From positions 310,001-374,000 of the forward strand of contig NZ_OZ034990.1 of NCBI RefSeq assembly GCF_964030935.1: a stretch of 64,000 nt of DNA. Reading direction: 5' to 3'. The notes under the pieces were generated by a model that saw only the letters and a program-made list of their open reading frames with translations, searched no databases and was not told where the DNA came from. This DNA is from Rickettsiella endosymbiont of Aleochara curtula (lineage in GTDB: Bacteria; Pseudomonadota; Gammaproteobacteria; Diplorickettsiales; Diplorickettsiaceae). Shown here piece after piece: positions 8,774 to 17,753 of the stretch; position 1 is the first letter of the stretch, and each line of letters begins with the position of its first letter. The translations under genes were made by a program, and so were the position numbers.

Positions 8774-9589
8774 ATGCCAGAATTACCCGAAGTTGAAACC
8801 ACGTTACGAGGCATACAATCCTCGATACAAGATGAAATTATACAAAAATTTCTAATCCGTAGACCTAATTTACGTTGGCCTATTCCTAAAAAAGATCTAC
8901 ACCAATTAGTTGGATTTGCAATTACTAAGATTAGCCGGCGCGGCAAATATCTGCTATTAAGTACTACTCAAGGACATATACTCATCCATCTCGGCATGTC
9001 TGGACGGCTGCGTATCTTAGATAAGTTTATCGAAGCGGATAAACATGATCATGTGGATATCGTCTTTAATAATGGCACCCTACTCCGCTTTACTGACGCG
9101 CGCCGTTTTGGTGCATTACTTTTCATAGAAGATGATCCTAAACAACATTTATTACTGAAAAATTTAGGTGTCGAGCCACTCAATCGTGAATTCTCTGCGC
9201 GGTATTTAATACAGCAATTAGTTAATAAACAGTTACCGATAAAATCGGCGATTATGGATCAACGCATCGTCGTCGGTGTGGGTAATATTTATGCAATCGA
9301 AGCGTTGTTTAAGTCTGGAATTAATCCCTTAAGAGCAGCGAAAACAATTTCACTCTGCGAGTTAAAACTATTGGTTAAAGCGATTAAAGCTATTTTACGT
9401 TTAGCGATTAAACAAGGCGGTAGTACTTTAAAAGATTTTTTAAACAGTGATGGCAAACCGGGTTATTTTACGCAACAATTAAATGTATACAGCCGCGCTG
9501 GACTCCCCTGTGTAAGCTGTCAAACAACCTTACAACTGATACGTATCGGCCAACGTAGCAGTGTGTATTGCCAACAATGTCAATGTTAA
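8774..9589 (+). CDS. mutM: Formamidopyrimidine-DNA glycosylase
   Basis: A 271-residue protein of normal family length that starts with the invariant MPELPEVETT: Pro2 is the Schiff-base nucleophile and Glu3 the catalytic acid. It also has ISRRGKYLL (53-61) with the conserved lysine, HLGMSGRLR, DARRFG, the helix-two-turn-helix part around MDQRIVVGVGNIYA, and a C-terminal zinc finger CVSC...CQQC. It removes 8-oxoguanine and other oxidised bases from DNA and cuts the abasic site. The ribosome site is poor, but the N-terminus fixes the start. It is a housekeeping gene standing alone in an accessory region, with the next gene convergent. Confidence 0.96.
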   Translation: MPELPEVETTLRGIQSSIQDEIIQKFLIRRPNLRWPIPKKDLHQLVGFAITKISRRGKYLLLSTTQGHILIHLGMSGRLRILDKFIEADKHDHVDIVFNNGTLLRFTDARRFGALLFIEDDPKQHLLLKNLGVEPLNREFSARYLIQQLVNKQLPIKSAIMDQRIVVGVGNIYAIEALFKSGINPLRAAKTISLCELKLLVKAIKAILRLAIKQGGSTLKDFLNSDGKPGYFTQQLNVYSRAGLPCVSCQTTLQLIRIGQRSSVYCQQCQC

Positions 9590-9616
9590 TACAGAAAAAT
9601 CATAACATTAACGCCA

Positions 9617-11884
9617 TTATTTGAATCTAGCACTGGGTTTTAATTCTGCAGCCTTAGCCCCCTCAGCCGGTGTTGTAAGAAGCACTGATTTAAAATGATG
9701 CGAAGAGCTAGAACCATAGCTATTTGAATAATTGGCCGCCGGTCGACTAATATTTTCTAGCATACTTCCATCTTCTGAGTGAGTTGAGGGAGTTGGACTT
9801 TTAGGCTCCTGTGGATAACTATTATTATTTACAGAGGGTGCGAGTGGCTTTAATGTTTGTCCCGAATCAGAATGACTGGTTGCTGCAGATGCTTCGCCGC
9901 TTTCAGCGTGGTTATTAAAAAGTAATGTTATCTTGCTAGCAAGTGCATCTGTTGCTTGTCTTCTTTGCTGCCTTTTCATATCTGTTTCAGACATGTTCCC
10001 ACTAAAAGAATTAATTATGCAAGCTATCATTCCAAAAAGCGACACAGGAGAACCATCGTAAACCAATATTCCGTTACCAGCGGCATTGACAGTTAGCGCT
10101 GGGAAATCATTAGCAGAAGCAGAAGGTCTAATGATGGCATTCTTTAGCTTATTAATGGATAAACCAATAAAAGCCATTTGTGCAATATAAGCCACCACTC
10201 CGGTAACGATAGCACCGGTTATTCCAATAAACACCGATAAATCTACGCCTGCAAAATAGCGAAAGTAACCTAAACCGAAAAATCCAACAGGAAGTAGTAA
10301 TAACAGAATGACTAAACCGACTATTTCATGTGTTTTTAAATTCTTTAAGTTCTTAAACCATTCTAAGCAATTCTTATAGGTATACTGGCACAGCGCTATG
10401 AAACCGAGGTTTAAGGCAGCCACTTTTTTTAAAGCCTCTAAAGAAGCTGTCATTACTGCGACAGTCAAGGCGGTGCCAACGGCTGCCGCTAAAACAACAG
10501 CAATAATCACCGGCAATGGTGGCCAGATTATTGCTAGTACCGGTAATAGCAGGGCAAGCTTCACAAATAAGCTTGAAATAGTGATATAAGTTAACGCCGT
10601 AGTTCCGGCCCCTACTGTTAGCGAAGCAAATATTATTAAAGGTGTTAACAGATATTTGTAAGTTGCAGAAAATTGCTTACGCTTATCATGAATATCAATA
10701 TATTCACTGATACCCCCTTTTTTTACTAAGCTAAGGAGAAAGTCAGGAAAATTTTTTGAAAAAAATCCAAAATTAGCGGTAAAACCAAAAAAGCCAGTCA
10801 GTCCGCCTAAGCAAATAGCACTCACTAGCAAACCTAAGCCAGGAGCCAGTAAAAGACCTAATGAAAAAATAGCACCGCCCATGGCTAAGCCGCACACTAA
10901 TGCTATAGCAATGCCGGTGAAACTACGATTAAAGGTAAGTCCAACTAAGAGAGTCAATATTCCTAAGGAAATAGCGAATGCCAGCAAACCAGGTCCCAGT
11001 AAATAAATAGCGCCACCGGTTGTGAGGCCACAGGCTAAGGATGCAATGAAAGCCAGCAAGATACCGGCATATTTAAGAAATTTTTTCTTTTTATTCGGTG
11101 TTAAAAAAGATGAAATTGCGAGTCCGATCTTTTCAATTTTTTGTTTTTGAGTATTTTCGTTGTTATCTAAAGAAAACCCAGGATCTATGGTTTTCTCATA
11201 TCGATAAGATTTAAACTTATCCATTCTATATAGATGAATGAAAATAAAACTGATTAATTGTTCTTTGCTCTCTGATGCTATAAAGGCATTAGTACTGTTT
11301 TTCAATGCAAAATCTTTAGGATAATTATTTAAAATTTCTTCTCGTTGAATAAATTCATTAGCTTGCCGGCAAAGAATAAAAGCCATCGCTTGTAGAGCGA
11401 TATTAATAGCATGTCGATCATCTTTATCTACAGGTCCTTTGAATTTATTTTTCTGATATTCGTGCGTAGATAAAGCTGTTTGTTCTATTCCAGGTTCTTG
11501 GGTAAAATTTACATTTTCTGGTGTTTTAGATTGTATTTTTTCAGAGGGTTTTTCTTTCCATATCATTAAAAAAATGGCTAACTCAGCTAGTTGATTTTTA
11601 AGATAGTTTATCGGCTCTGGCACGGATTGAATATGTTCTTCAGGTATATTAAGTTCATAAATTTTATCGGCTAAAAACGCTTTAAATTTATCATTCGAAG
11701 TAAATTTATTTTTTTGAGTGATTTCATCTTTTTCTTGCAAAAGTTTAGCATGCCAAGCCTGCTTAATTGGCCGACCCATTCGACGTAAATTACTGAGAAT
11801 TTTGTTATAATCTTTACTTTCCAAAGCTCGGTTTAATTTATCAAATGCATCTAAAACTTTTGGATCTATTGAATCTAATGGCAT
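9617..11884 (-). CDS. Polytopic membrane protein with soluble N- and C-terminal domains, unknown function
   Basis: A 755-residue protein. Residues 1-260 are charged and helical. Residues about 265-590 contain roughly ten hydrophobic, Gly/Ala/Leu-rich segments (for example KYAGILLAFIASLACGLTTG and GLVILLLLLPVGFFGLGYF) with internal similarity (LACGLTTGGAIYLLG / LVCGLAMGGAIFSLG), so part of the membrane domain seems to be a duplication. The last 150 residues are soluble and low in complexity (Ser, Pro, Asn, His) ending ELKPSARFK. No known transporter motif is recognised. This architecture suits either a bacterial inner-membrane protein or a membrane-inserting effector. Confidence 0.5.
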   Translation of the reverse strand: MPLDSIDPKVLDAFDKLNRALESKDYNKILSNLRRMGRPIKQAWHAKLLQEKDEITQKNKFTSNDKFKAFLADKIYELNIPEEHIQSVPEPINYLKNQLAELAIFLMIWKEKPSEKIQSKTPENVNFTQEPGIEQTALSTHEYQKNKFKGPVDKDDRHAINIALQAMAFILCRQANEFIQREEILNNYPKDFALKNSTNAFIASESKEQLISFIFIHLYRMDKFKSYRYEKTIDPGFSLDNNENTQKQKIEKIGLAISSFLTPNKKKKFLKYAGILLAFIASLACGLTTGGAIYLLGPGLLAFAISLGILTLLVGLTFNRSFTGIAIALVCGLAMGGAIFSLGLLLAPGLGLLVSAICLGGLTGFFGFTANFGFFSKNFPDFLLSLVKKGGISEYIDIHDKRKQFSATYKYLLTPLIIFASLTVGAGTTALTYITISSLFVKLALLLPVLAIIWPPLPVIIAVVLAAAVGTALTVAVMTASLEALKKVAALNLGFIALCQYTYKNCLEWFKNLKNLKTHEIVGLVILLLLLPVGFFGLGYFRYFAGVDLSVFIGITGAIVTGVVAYIAQMAFIGLSINKLKNAIIRPSASANDFPALTVNAAGNGILVYDGSPVSLFGMIACIINSFSGNMSETDMKRQQRRQATDALASKITLLFNNHAESGEASAATSHSDSGQTLKPLAPSVNNNSYPQEPKSPTPSTHSEDGSMLENISRPAANYSNSYGSSSSHHFKSVLLTTPAEGAKAAELKPSARFK

Positions 11885-12031
11885 ATAAGCCCCGTTAATA
11901 GAAAAATTTCAAAGCGTAACTCACTCCTTAATGCTTCCGTATACTATTAAGTGTAGTCCCGATAGCTTAAGGTAAAATTAAATCTTTCTTAGGAAGATTG
12001 AGTATGGGTACGAAATTGGGGTGCTAAAGCA

Positions 12032-12062
12032 AGGAAATAAGCCTTTGAGTAACTTATTTCCT
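12032..12062 (-). terminator. Hairpin after the 258-residue protein gene
   Basis: AGGAAATAAG (12032-12041) pairs perfectly with CTTATTTCCT (12053-12062) across an 11-base loop, just past the stop codon of the minus-strand gene. The downstream T-run is weak, so termination is likely but not certain. A second, weaker inverted repeat (AATCTT/AAGATT) lies near 11980-11999. Confidence 0.5.
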
Positions 12063-12069
12063 CACTATA

Positions 12070-12846
12070 TTATTTAGATTTACACGTAGAGGATGGACAG
12101 GATTCTGTTGAGCTAGGATTGGTAGCTGCTTGGTTAGCTGATTGAGGTGAAAAGAAACGAGCGGGAGCACGTGAAACAGAAGCAGACATCTCTTCAATCG
12201 GGTTTTTATCATAGGCAAGCAGAAGCTTGTTTAAATCAGCAATAGGTTCTTGTGTCTTCTTACCTTCGAATCTCTGCCAAGCACTTGGACGATTGGGATC
12301 AATGATTTGTGTTGCAAAAATACATTGCCTAATTGACGCTTCGCTTTTATCACGGTAAGCATACGTTGCTTCAGAAATTTTTCCTATGAAAGGTGTATAA
12401 TCTTTAGCTTCATCAATTTGTTGTAAAACAAAGTTTGGGCGCTTTTTACAAAACACGTCAAACTGTGTTCGATCAACGTTTTCTCTATGTTTGACATAGA
12501 AGATGATGACGGGATTTTCTTCTAACTTCTTTAATGTTAAAACGCGGCCGAGTACCGTGGATAATTGTTCTGGATCTTTTAACTTTTCCTCTGGAATGAG
12601 TCCCGCTGGAATAGCATCTGGGTGGTCTGGTTTTAATTCATATAATTTACTTTGCTCGTTGAATTGCACGGCATCCGGAGAGATATACAGTGGTGTTAAT
12701 GGAAACTTTACAAAAAAGATCGCTCTCCCATTTTTATCAGCGGCTAATTGTTCCTCAATTTCACGTTGCTCACCGACAATTTTTTTTCTTGATTGCGCTT
12801 CATCCTCAAGTTGCTTATTAGTTTCTGCGTTTAACGCTGCAAGCAT
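12070..12846 (-). CDS. Hypothetical protein with RFFS tail motif
   Basis: A 258-residue protein with a GGAG ribosome site. The N-terminal 40 residues are a probable coiled coil (NAETNKQLEDEAQSRKKI). The centre is mixed alpha/beta (GRAIFFVKFPLTPLYISPDA, NPVIIFYVKHRENVDRTQ). The last 40 residues are a disordered Ser/Pro/Ala tail containing ARFFSPQSANQAATNPSS and a cysteine-bearing end. No domain is recognised. The tail resembles that of the 401-residue protein at 55743-56948 (TRFFSVTPANCTSA), hinting at a shared signal. Candidate secreted protein by inference only. Confidence 0.45.
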   Translation of the reverse strand: MLAALNAETNKQLEDEAQSRKKIVGEQREIEEQLAADKNGRAIFFVKFPLTPLYISPDAVQFNEQSKLYELKPDHPDAIPAGLIPEEKLKDPEQLSTVLGRVLTLKKLEENPVIIFYVKHRENVDRTQFDVFCKKRPNFVLQQIDEAKDYTPFIGKISEATYAYRDKSEASIRQCIFATQIIDPNRPSAWQRFEGKKTQEPIADLNKLLLAYDKNPIEEMSASVSRAPARFFSPQSANQAATNPSSTESCPSSTCKSK

Positions 12847-13002
12847 AATATTTTCTCCAGTTTTTTTGAGATTTTTATTCAGATAATAATTAATTATTTA
12901 TAAAAAATTAAAAAGTCAATAAATTTAAACATGTTAAAAAATAAAGTGCAATAGTTAGATAATTCAATGAATAGCTTGAGTATGCCGATATTTAATTAGT
13001 CG

Positions 13003-13842
13003 TTAATTAACGACTTCTTTTTTATATCGATACACACTGATAGACGGCAAAAAAGCTACCGAATCAATTTGTTTGTCCATACGCATTTTGCGTTTTTGTT
13101 CCCGAGGTTTAGAAAAACAAACAATAGGATTCGGCAATTTTTGATCATGTAAATAAAATAAAGGCAAAGCAGTTCGAATATCTTCATAAGCTGAGCAATT
13201 ATTTTCTTTAAACGCACCGATATTCACCACCCAACCAGGTTTAATCGCGCGGTGCTTAATGAGTTTAGTGTGATGCGGTAAACCACTTAATTTTGCTTTT
13301 TGTATATCAATATGTAAGCCCTGCCCTGCTTTATCCAATAGCTTTTCTGAAGCTTGTTTGGATAATTGTTTGCTCGTAGTGTGTTTACCTTTAGTCCATG
13401 CTACGCGTCGCGGATGATAGGCTACGTATATAATATGTCGAAAAACCTGTTTCAGTTTTACGCCTGGATAACCAGCGTGCGCTAAGCTGTCACGAATAAA
13501 TTTAGTCATATCTTGGTCTGAGCTTTGCTGACAAACACGCACTAGTTCTTTAAACATAGTTTTAGACCGGTTAACTTTGTCAATTAACGCTAAGGTTTGC
13601 GGCGTGCCCGCTACAACTCCTGGGCATTTAAAGGTTTCCTGTGGCGATAAACCGGGTGTTGGGAAAAAATTTGCTAAGGCAAAGGTGACTTTATCCCGAT
13701 TCCTAACAAAAACTTCGTTACCATTATCTACCCAGAGTGGTAATTCTCCGAGCTCATTTTGAATATGTGCATTACAGATATTGATGGTTTGTAATAACGC
13801 TGTAAAACAGCTAACGAATTGCGGCGCAAAATCTATTAACAC
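13003..13842 (-). CDS. tus: Tus-like replication terminus-binding protein
   Basis: A 279-residue protein (E. coli Tus is 309). From memory of the Tus sequence, several blocks correspond in order: CPGVVAGTPQTLALIDKVNR (near 73-92) to LPGVLCYQ and the following helix; YPGVKLKQVFRHIIYVAYHP...VAWTKGKH to LPGLITLNAYRTLTVLHDP...FGWANKH; LSGLPHHTKLIKHRAIKPGW to [20 protein letters not shown]; and the C-terminal SVAFLPSISVYRYK to RLIIPRLHLYVAD. The protein is basic, as expected for DNA binding. Tus binds Ter sites and blocks replication forks coming from one side. Chromosomal Tus is best known from Enterobacterales and related plasmids, so a copy here suggests acquisition. The flanking inverted repeat (13882-13896 / 14087-14101) is a possible binding site. 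Confidence 0.7.
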   Translation of the reverse strand: MLIDFAPQFVSCFTALLQTINICNAHIQNELGELPLWVDNGNEVFVRNRDKVTFALANFFPTPGLSPQETFKCPGVVAGTPQTLALIDKVNRSKTMFKELVRVCQQSSDQDMTKFIRDSLAHAGYPGVKLKQVFRHIIYVAYHPRRVAWTKGKHTTSKQLSKQASEKLLDKAGQGLHIDIQKAKLSGLPHHTKLIKHRAIKPGWVVNIGAFKENNCSAYEDIRTALPLFYLHDQKLPNPIVCFSKPREQKRKMRMDKQIDSVAFLPSISVYRYKKEVVN

Positions 13843-14143
13843 AGCATCTCCTTAGAAAAAAGCAAGCTAGATATTATCTATGTTTATCCCATAACCCATA
13901 AAAAGACATGGCACGCTACTATGATATCAAATGTTAACTATTAATCACGTCTTTTTGACAAGATATAATAATGTCGATGCAGCAGGTTTCGTCGCTTAAA
14001 AAGGGTTGATGTTGATATAGATTAAAACCACTTTTAAATAAACAATATAGGATTGAAGAAAAATACAAGTGTAAATCTATATAGTTGGTTATGGGATAAA
14101 CTATGTGTATTAGTCTTTATCCCAGTCCCTTTAAAAATTAAAT
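13843..14143. promoter_or_regulatory. Regulatory gap with a widely spaced 15-bp inverted repeat beside the tus-like gene
   Basis: GTTTATCCCATAACC (13882-13896) recurs exactly inverted as GGTTATGGGATAAAC (14087-14101). The right copy also forms a local hairpin with TTTATCCC at 14116-14123. The string TATGGGATAAACTA vaguely resembles the Ter core TATGTTGTAACTA. In E. coli a Ter site overlaps the tus promoter, so these copies are candidates for Tus-like binding or autoregulation. No gene is visible here. Confidence 0.4.
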
Positions 14144-14578
14144 CTAATTAAATCGTGATAATTCTTCCAGTCGAGAATGGCAAAAGTCAATGGCCCTGGC
14201 TAGGGTTTGCTTATTAAAAGGTTTAATGAACACCACGTCAGCGCCTAAATACAGACATTTTTGTTGCATAGGTCCATCGGCATGGGCGGTAGCGACAATC
14301 AACGGTGTTTCCAGATTGGTCGCAAACTCACGTGTCGCACGTATAACTGATTCACCGGATTGATCAGGCAAGCCTAAATCTAACACGATAAGCTTATAAA
14401 CATAATGTTCTATGCGTTCAATTGCCGTTGCAGCATTGCTTACGACCTCTACGGTATAGCCCAACTCACGAAGACAATGACTTTGTACCTTTTGGCAAAA
14501 AATATCATCCTCTATGAGTAAGGCACGACGTTCTTCTAAGGCAGGTTGTTTTTCTAAATTATTCATAAAATCATCCAT
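14144..14578 (-). CDS. Single-domain response regulator (CheY-like receiver)
   Basis: A 144-residue protein made up of one receiver domain and no output domain. Acidic cluster LLIEDD (20-25), phospho-acceptor Asp67 in LIVLDLGLPD, conserved Thr97 in IVATAHA, and Lys119-Pro120 in FIKPF are all present, so it should be phosphorylatable. It has an N-terminal extension of about 15 residues before the first strand; Met5 is an alternative start. No histidine kinase lies nearby, so it is an orphan that probably acts in a phosphorelay or through protein contacts. Similar stand-alone receivers occur in Legionellales regulatory networks. Confidence 0.85.
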   Translation of the reverse strand: MDDFMNNLEKQPALEERRALLIEDDIFCQKVQSHCLRELGYTVEVVSNAATAIERIEHYVYKLIVLDLGLPDQSGESVIRATREFATNLETPLIVATAHADGPMQQKCLYLGADVVFIKPFNKQTLARAIDFCHSRLEELSRFN

Positions 14579-15054
14579 TAATTTTTAATTTTATTTTTTA
14601 ATGCACACATTATTTTCTAGTATTAAATGAGATTAATAACAAAAAAATCGATTGTAATTTATTTTATAATAGCGTTGTCGGTTACGCATCGACAATCTCT
14701 AAGTTAATTTAAACTGAATTTATCTTCTTGGGATATATGCTAGGTACATTAAAGATGCGTGTCAAGTCATTAAATTTTTTTTTCATATATTTTTAAAAAA
14801 TAAATATAAAAATTTTTTTCTATTAAAAAAAGTGATAGGTAACTTAGTTATTAGTTAAAAACATACATTTTTTTCTTAGAGGCTTAGCTCTCAATCGAGT
14901 CATAGCGTTGATTTCACGAAGAGAACTCAATAAGATAGCCACTCAAAAAGAAAAATATAAAATACAGTATAAGGCAACTTCTTCTTGCGTTCTTTATCTA
15001 AGTACCGATAATACCTTTGAGACTCGCTCCTCTTAGCGGAATACCACTTAAAAG
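14579..15054. other. 476-base AT-rich intergenic region
   Basis: Between divergently transcribed genes (response regulator and metN). It contains an inverted repeat TTGTCG (14675-14680) / CGACAA (14690-14695) next to a TATAAT-like run, and long A/T tracts. No MetJ-type AGACGTCT boxes or riboswitch fold were recognised, and no open frame looks real. Promoters for both flanking genes presumably lie here. Confidence 0.4.
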
Positions 15055-16101
15055 ATGATAGAACTTATTGATATCGCAAAAATTTATAATAGTTTAGACC
15101 GCCCTATCTATGCCCTACGCAACATTAATCTAAGCATTCGCCAAGGAGAAATATTTGGTATTGTCGGCCAAAGCGGCGCCGGCAAAAGTACACTGATAAG
15201 ATGTATCAATCTGTTAGAAAGACCTAGCCAAGGACAAGTTTGGGTTGATAAGCAAGAATTAAGCTCATTGAAGATTGCCGATTTACGCTTAGTCAGACGA
15301 CAGATAGGTATGATATTTCAACAATTTAATTTACTGACTGCAAAAACGGTGTATGAAAATATTGCTTTACCATTGAAATTTGCCCATTATTCAGCATCAG
15401 AAATTCAAGCGGCCATTGCTCCATTATTACATCTTACTGGTTTAAGCGATAAGCAGCATGCTTATCCGTCACAACTCAGCGGCGGTCAAAAACAACGCGT
15501 GGCTATTGCACGTGCACTCGCCAGTCAACCCAAAGTATTACTCTGCGATGAAGCGACATCGGCGCTGGATCCACACACCACGCAAACTATTCTGCAATTA
15601 TTAAAAGATATTAATCAGCGCTTAGGGATTACCATTGTATTAATTACACATCAAATCGATGTTGTAAAAAGTATTTGCGACCGGGTTGGCTTGCTGGATC
15701 AAGGCTCGATCATTGAAATCGCCGATGTCGTCAGTTTTTTCACTGACCCAAAAACAAGCTTAGCCCAGAAATTCGTTAGTGTGGGTTTAAAACATGAATT
15801 ACCTCCCCTATTACAAAAACGGCTTCATGCACAAAAAAAAGCGTGTAGCCACGCCGTACTCAGAATAATATTTCAGGGACATGCTGCCGCTGAACCTTTA
15901 ATCGCCCATGTTATGCGCGAAATGGGTATCCATCTGAATATTTTACAAGCCAATATTGAATGTCTTAAAGAAACAATCTTAGGTATCATGGTAGTCGAAG
16001 TCATGGGGGATCAAGCGCCTTTACCTGAAGGGATACAGTATTTAATTAATAAAGGACTTCATGTAGAGATTATGGGTTATGTCGACGAATCTATTGTTTG
16101 A
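15055..16101 (+). CDS. metN: Methionine ABC transporter ATP-binding protein
   Basis: A 348-residue ATPase. Walker A GQSGAGKST (near 38-46), Q-loop FQQFNLL, signature LSGGQKQRVAIARALA, Walker B VLLCDEATSALDP and H-switch ITHQ are all intact. The C-terminal 80 residues form the NIL domain, which lets methionine in the cell shut the transporter off. The stop overlaps the start of metI by 23 bases. Together with metI and metQ it imports L- or D-methionine, which suits a host-dependent bacterium with limited amino-acid synthesis. Confidence 0.95.
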   Translation: MIELIDIAKIYNSLDRPIYALRNINLSIRQGEIFGIVGQSGAGKSTLIRCINLLERPSQGQVWVDKQELSSLKIADLRLVRRQIGMIFQQFNLLTAKTVYENIALPLKFAHYSASEIQAAIAPLLHLTGLSDKQHAYPSQLSGGQKQRVAIARALASQPKVLLCDEATSALDPHTTQTILQLLKDINQRLGITIVLITHQIDVVKSICDRVGLLDQGSIIEIADVVSFFTDPKTSLAQKFVSVGLKHELPPLLQKRLHAQKKACSHAVLRIIFQGHAAAEPLIAHVMREMGIHLNILQANIECLKETILGIMVVEVMGDQAPLPEGIQYLINKGLHVEIMGYVDESIV

Positions 16102-16732
16102 ATTACTCATCGCCACTGGAGAAACACTGTATATGGTGTTGGTCTCAGGTCTACTGGCACTGCTATTCGGATTAGCTTTGGGTGTATTGTTATTTAGCAC
16201 GCGTCAAACCAATTTATTGCCGATGCCATTACTTAACAAAACTTTATCTTTAATGGTTAATATAGCACGTTCAATTCCATTCATTATTTTAATGTTAGCT
16301 ATTATTCCTTTTACGCGTTTATTAGTCGGGACATCGATAGGCACGAGCGCTGCTATCGTACCCTTAACCTTAGCCACCGTGCCATTTTTTGCACGCATGA
16401 TAGAAAATAATCTCAATCAGCTGCCCGCCGGTTTAATTGAGACCGGACTCGCTATGGGCGCCACGACCTGGCAATTAATTCCTGCTATTCTCCTGACAGA
16501 AGCGCTACCGGGTATGGTAGGCACGTTAACCACGACTTTTATTACTTTAATAGGTTATTCTGCCATGGCAGGAGCGGTCGGGGGTGGTGGCATAGGTGAT
16601 TTAGCGATACGCTATGGTTACCAACGTTTTGATGCGGGCGTGATGCTCATGACTATCCTGATCCTTATCGCCTTAGTACAAGGCATACAGCATTTAGGAG
16701 ATTATTGGGCAAAACGTTTAAACCATCACTAG
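16079..16732 (+). CDS. metI: Methionine ABC transporter permease
   Basis: A 217-residue membrane protein with five likely transmembrane helices and the permease EAA-type loop IETGLAMGATTWQLI, through which it docks on MetN. Strong family matches include NIARSIPFIILMLAIIPFTR and GYSAMAGAVGGGGIGDLAIRYGYQRF. It overlaps the 3' end of metN, indicating translational coupling. Downstream, a palindromic repeat element separates it from metQ. Confidence 0.95.
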   Translation: MSTNLLFELLIATGETLYMVLVSGLLALLFGLALGVLLFSTRQTNLLPMPLLNKTLSLMVNIARSIPFIILMLAIIPFTRLLVGTSIGTSAAIVPLTLATVPFFARMIENNLNQLPAGLIETGLAMGATTWQLIPAILLTEALPGMVGTLTTTFITLIGYSAMAGAVGGGGIGDLAIRYGYQRFDAGVMLMTILILIALVQGIQHLGDYWAKRLNHH

Positions 16733-16737
16733 GTTTA

Positions 16738-16875
16738 GATTGCCGCGCGCTACGCGCTCGCAATGACGAGATTTGCTTTACATGCTCGCAATGACGAGAT
16801 TGGCTTATGACTCGCACATGACGAATAAAGATAAACGTCATGACGAACGAATGAGCGTGGCCATCCATAAAAATT
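16738..16875. repeat. REP-like palindromic element cluster
   Basis: Contains GATTGCCGCGCGCTACGCGC followed by TCGCAATGACGAG, then decayed partial copies (CTCGCAATGACGAG, CGTCATGACGAACGAATG, GCGTGGCCATCCAT). It sits between metI and metQ. The apparent longer 5' end of metQ would run through it, which argues for the later metQ start. Confidence 0.85.
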
Positions 16876-16907
16876 TTTTACTCAGTTTTGCCTTGGAATT
16901 ATTTAAG

Positions 16908-17720
16908 ATGCTAAAAAAAATTCTTCATTTCATGCAGTTATCCTTATTGATAAGTGGCCTATTAAGCGTAAGCGCTTGCCATCAGCGTGAAAATCCACAT
17001 CAAATTCGTTTAGGCACGATTAGCGGACCAGAAACCGAGCTTATGCAAGTCGCTAAACAAGTGGCGCAACGCGATTATGGCTTAAAAATAAAAATTATTG
17101 AATTCTCTGACTATTCGCTGCCTAACCGAGCCTTAAACGATGGGAGTCTTGATGCCAATCTATTTCAACATCAAGCTTTTTTAAGCGACGAAATTCAGAA
17201 CCGCGGTTATCCATTGGTCGCCATAGCCAAAGAATTTATTTATCCTATGGCGATTTATTCAGTAAAAATCCAGCATTTAAACGAACTAAAAGCGCATGCC
17301 AGCGTGGCGATTCCCAATGATCCCAGCAATGAAGCCCGCGCATTGTTATTACTCAGTCAAGTTGGCCTAGTGACACTGGACGCGCATAAAGGCACATTGA
17401 TGACACCTGCCGATATCCTGCATAATCCCAAACAATTAGACATCAAAGAGCTAGACGCCGCGCAATTGCCGCGTGTACTGGCTGATGTCGATCTAGCAGT
17501 GATAAATGCTAACTATGCTGCACTCGCGCATCTCTATCCGCAGCAAAACGCGCTCTTTAGTGAAGGTCGACACTCTACTTATGCTAATCTATTAGTCATT
17601 AAAGCAAGCGCTAAAAATAATCCTAAATTTATTAATTTAATTAAGGCCATACACTCCCCTGAGGTTTTAGCCGCCGCCGATAAATTATTTCATGGGTCAG
17701 CCATTCCAGCTTGGAAGTAG
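16908..17720 (+). CDS. metQ: Methionine-binding lipoprotein
   Basis: A 270-residue protein from the ATG at 16908, chosen because it gives a lipoprotein signal (MLKKILHFMQLSLLISGLLS then VSAC, lipobox Cys24) and has a GGAA ribosome site; upstream in-frame codons lie in a repeat element. The mature part matches MetQ/NlpA: IRLGTISGPETELMQVAK, LDANLFQHQAFL, AIPNDPSNEARALLLLSQ, IKELDAAQLPRVL, DLAVINANYA. It is anchored to the inner membrane and hands methionine to MetI/MetN. It is followed 33 bases later by folE, probably on the same transcript. Confidence 0.94.
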   Translation: MLKKILHFMQLSLLISGLLSVSACHQRENPHQIRLGTISGPETELMQVAKQVAQRDYGLKIKIIEFSDYSLPNRALNDGSLDANLFQHQAFLSDEIQNRGYPLVAIAKEFIYPMAIYSVKIQHLNELKAHASVAIPNDPSNEARALLLLSQVGLVTLDAHKGTLMTPADILHNPKQLDIKELDAAQLPRVLADVDLAVINANYAALAHLYPQQNALFSEGRHSTYANLLVIKASAKNNPKFINLIKAIHSPEVLAAADKLFHGSAIPAWK

Positions 17721-17753
17721 CTCGCGAAATTAAACTTAATAAGAAGACACCTG

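Noticed and set aside
14579..15054. Possible SAM riboswitch or MetJ operator ahead of metN
   Set aside because: No AGACGTCT-type boxes, and no riboswitch-like conserved core could be seen by eye.
16773..16907. A longer N-terminus for MetQ
   Set aside because: It would be encoded within a REP-like element and hides the lipoprotein signal; the ATG at 16908 gives a perfect lipobox.
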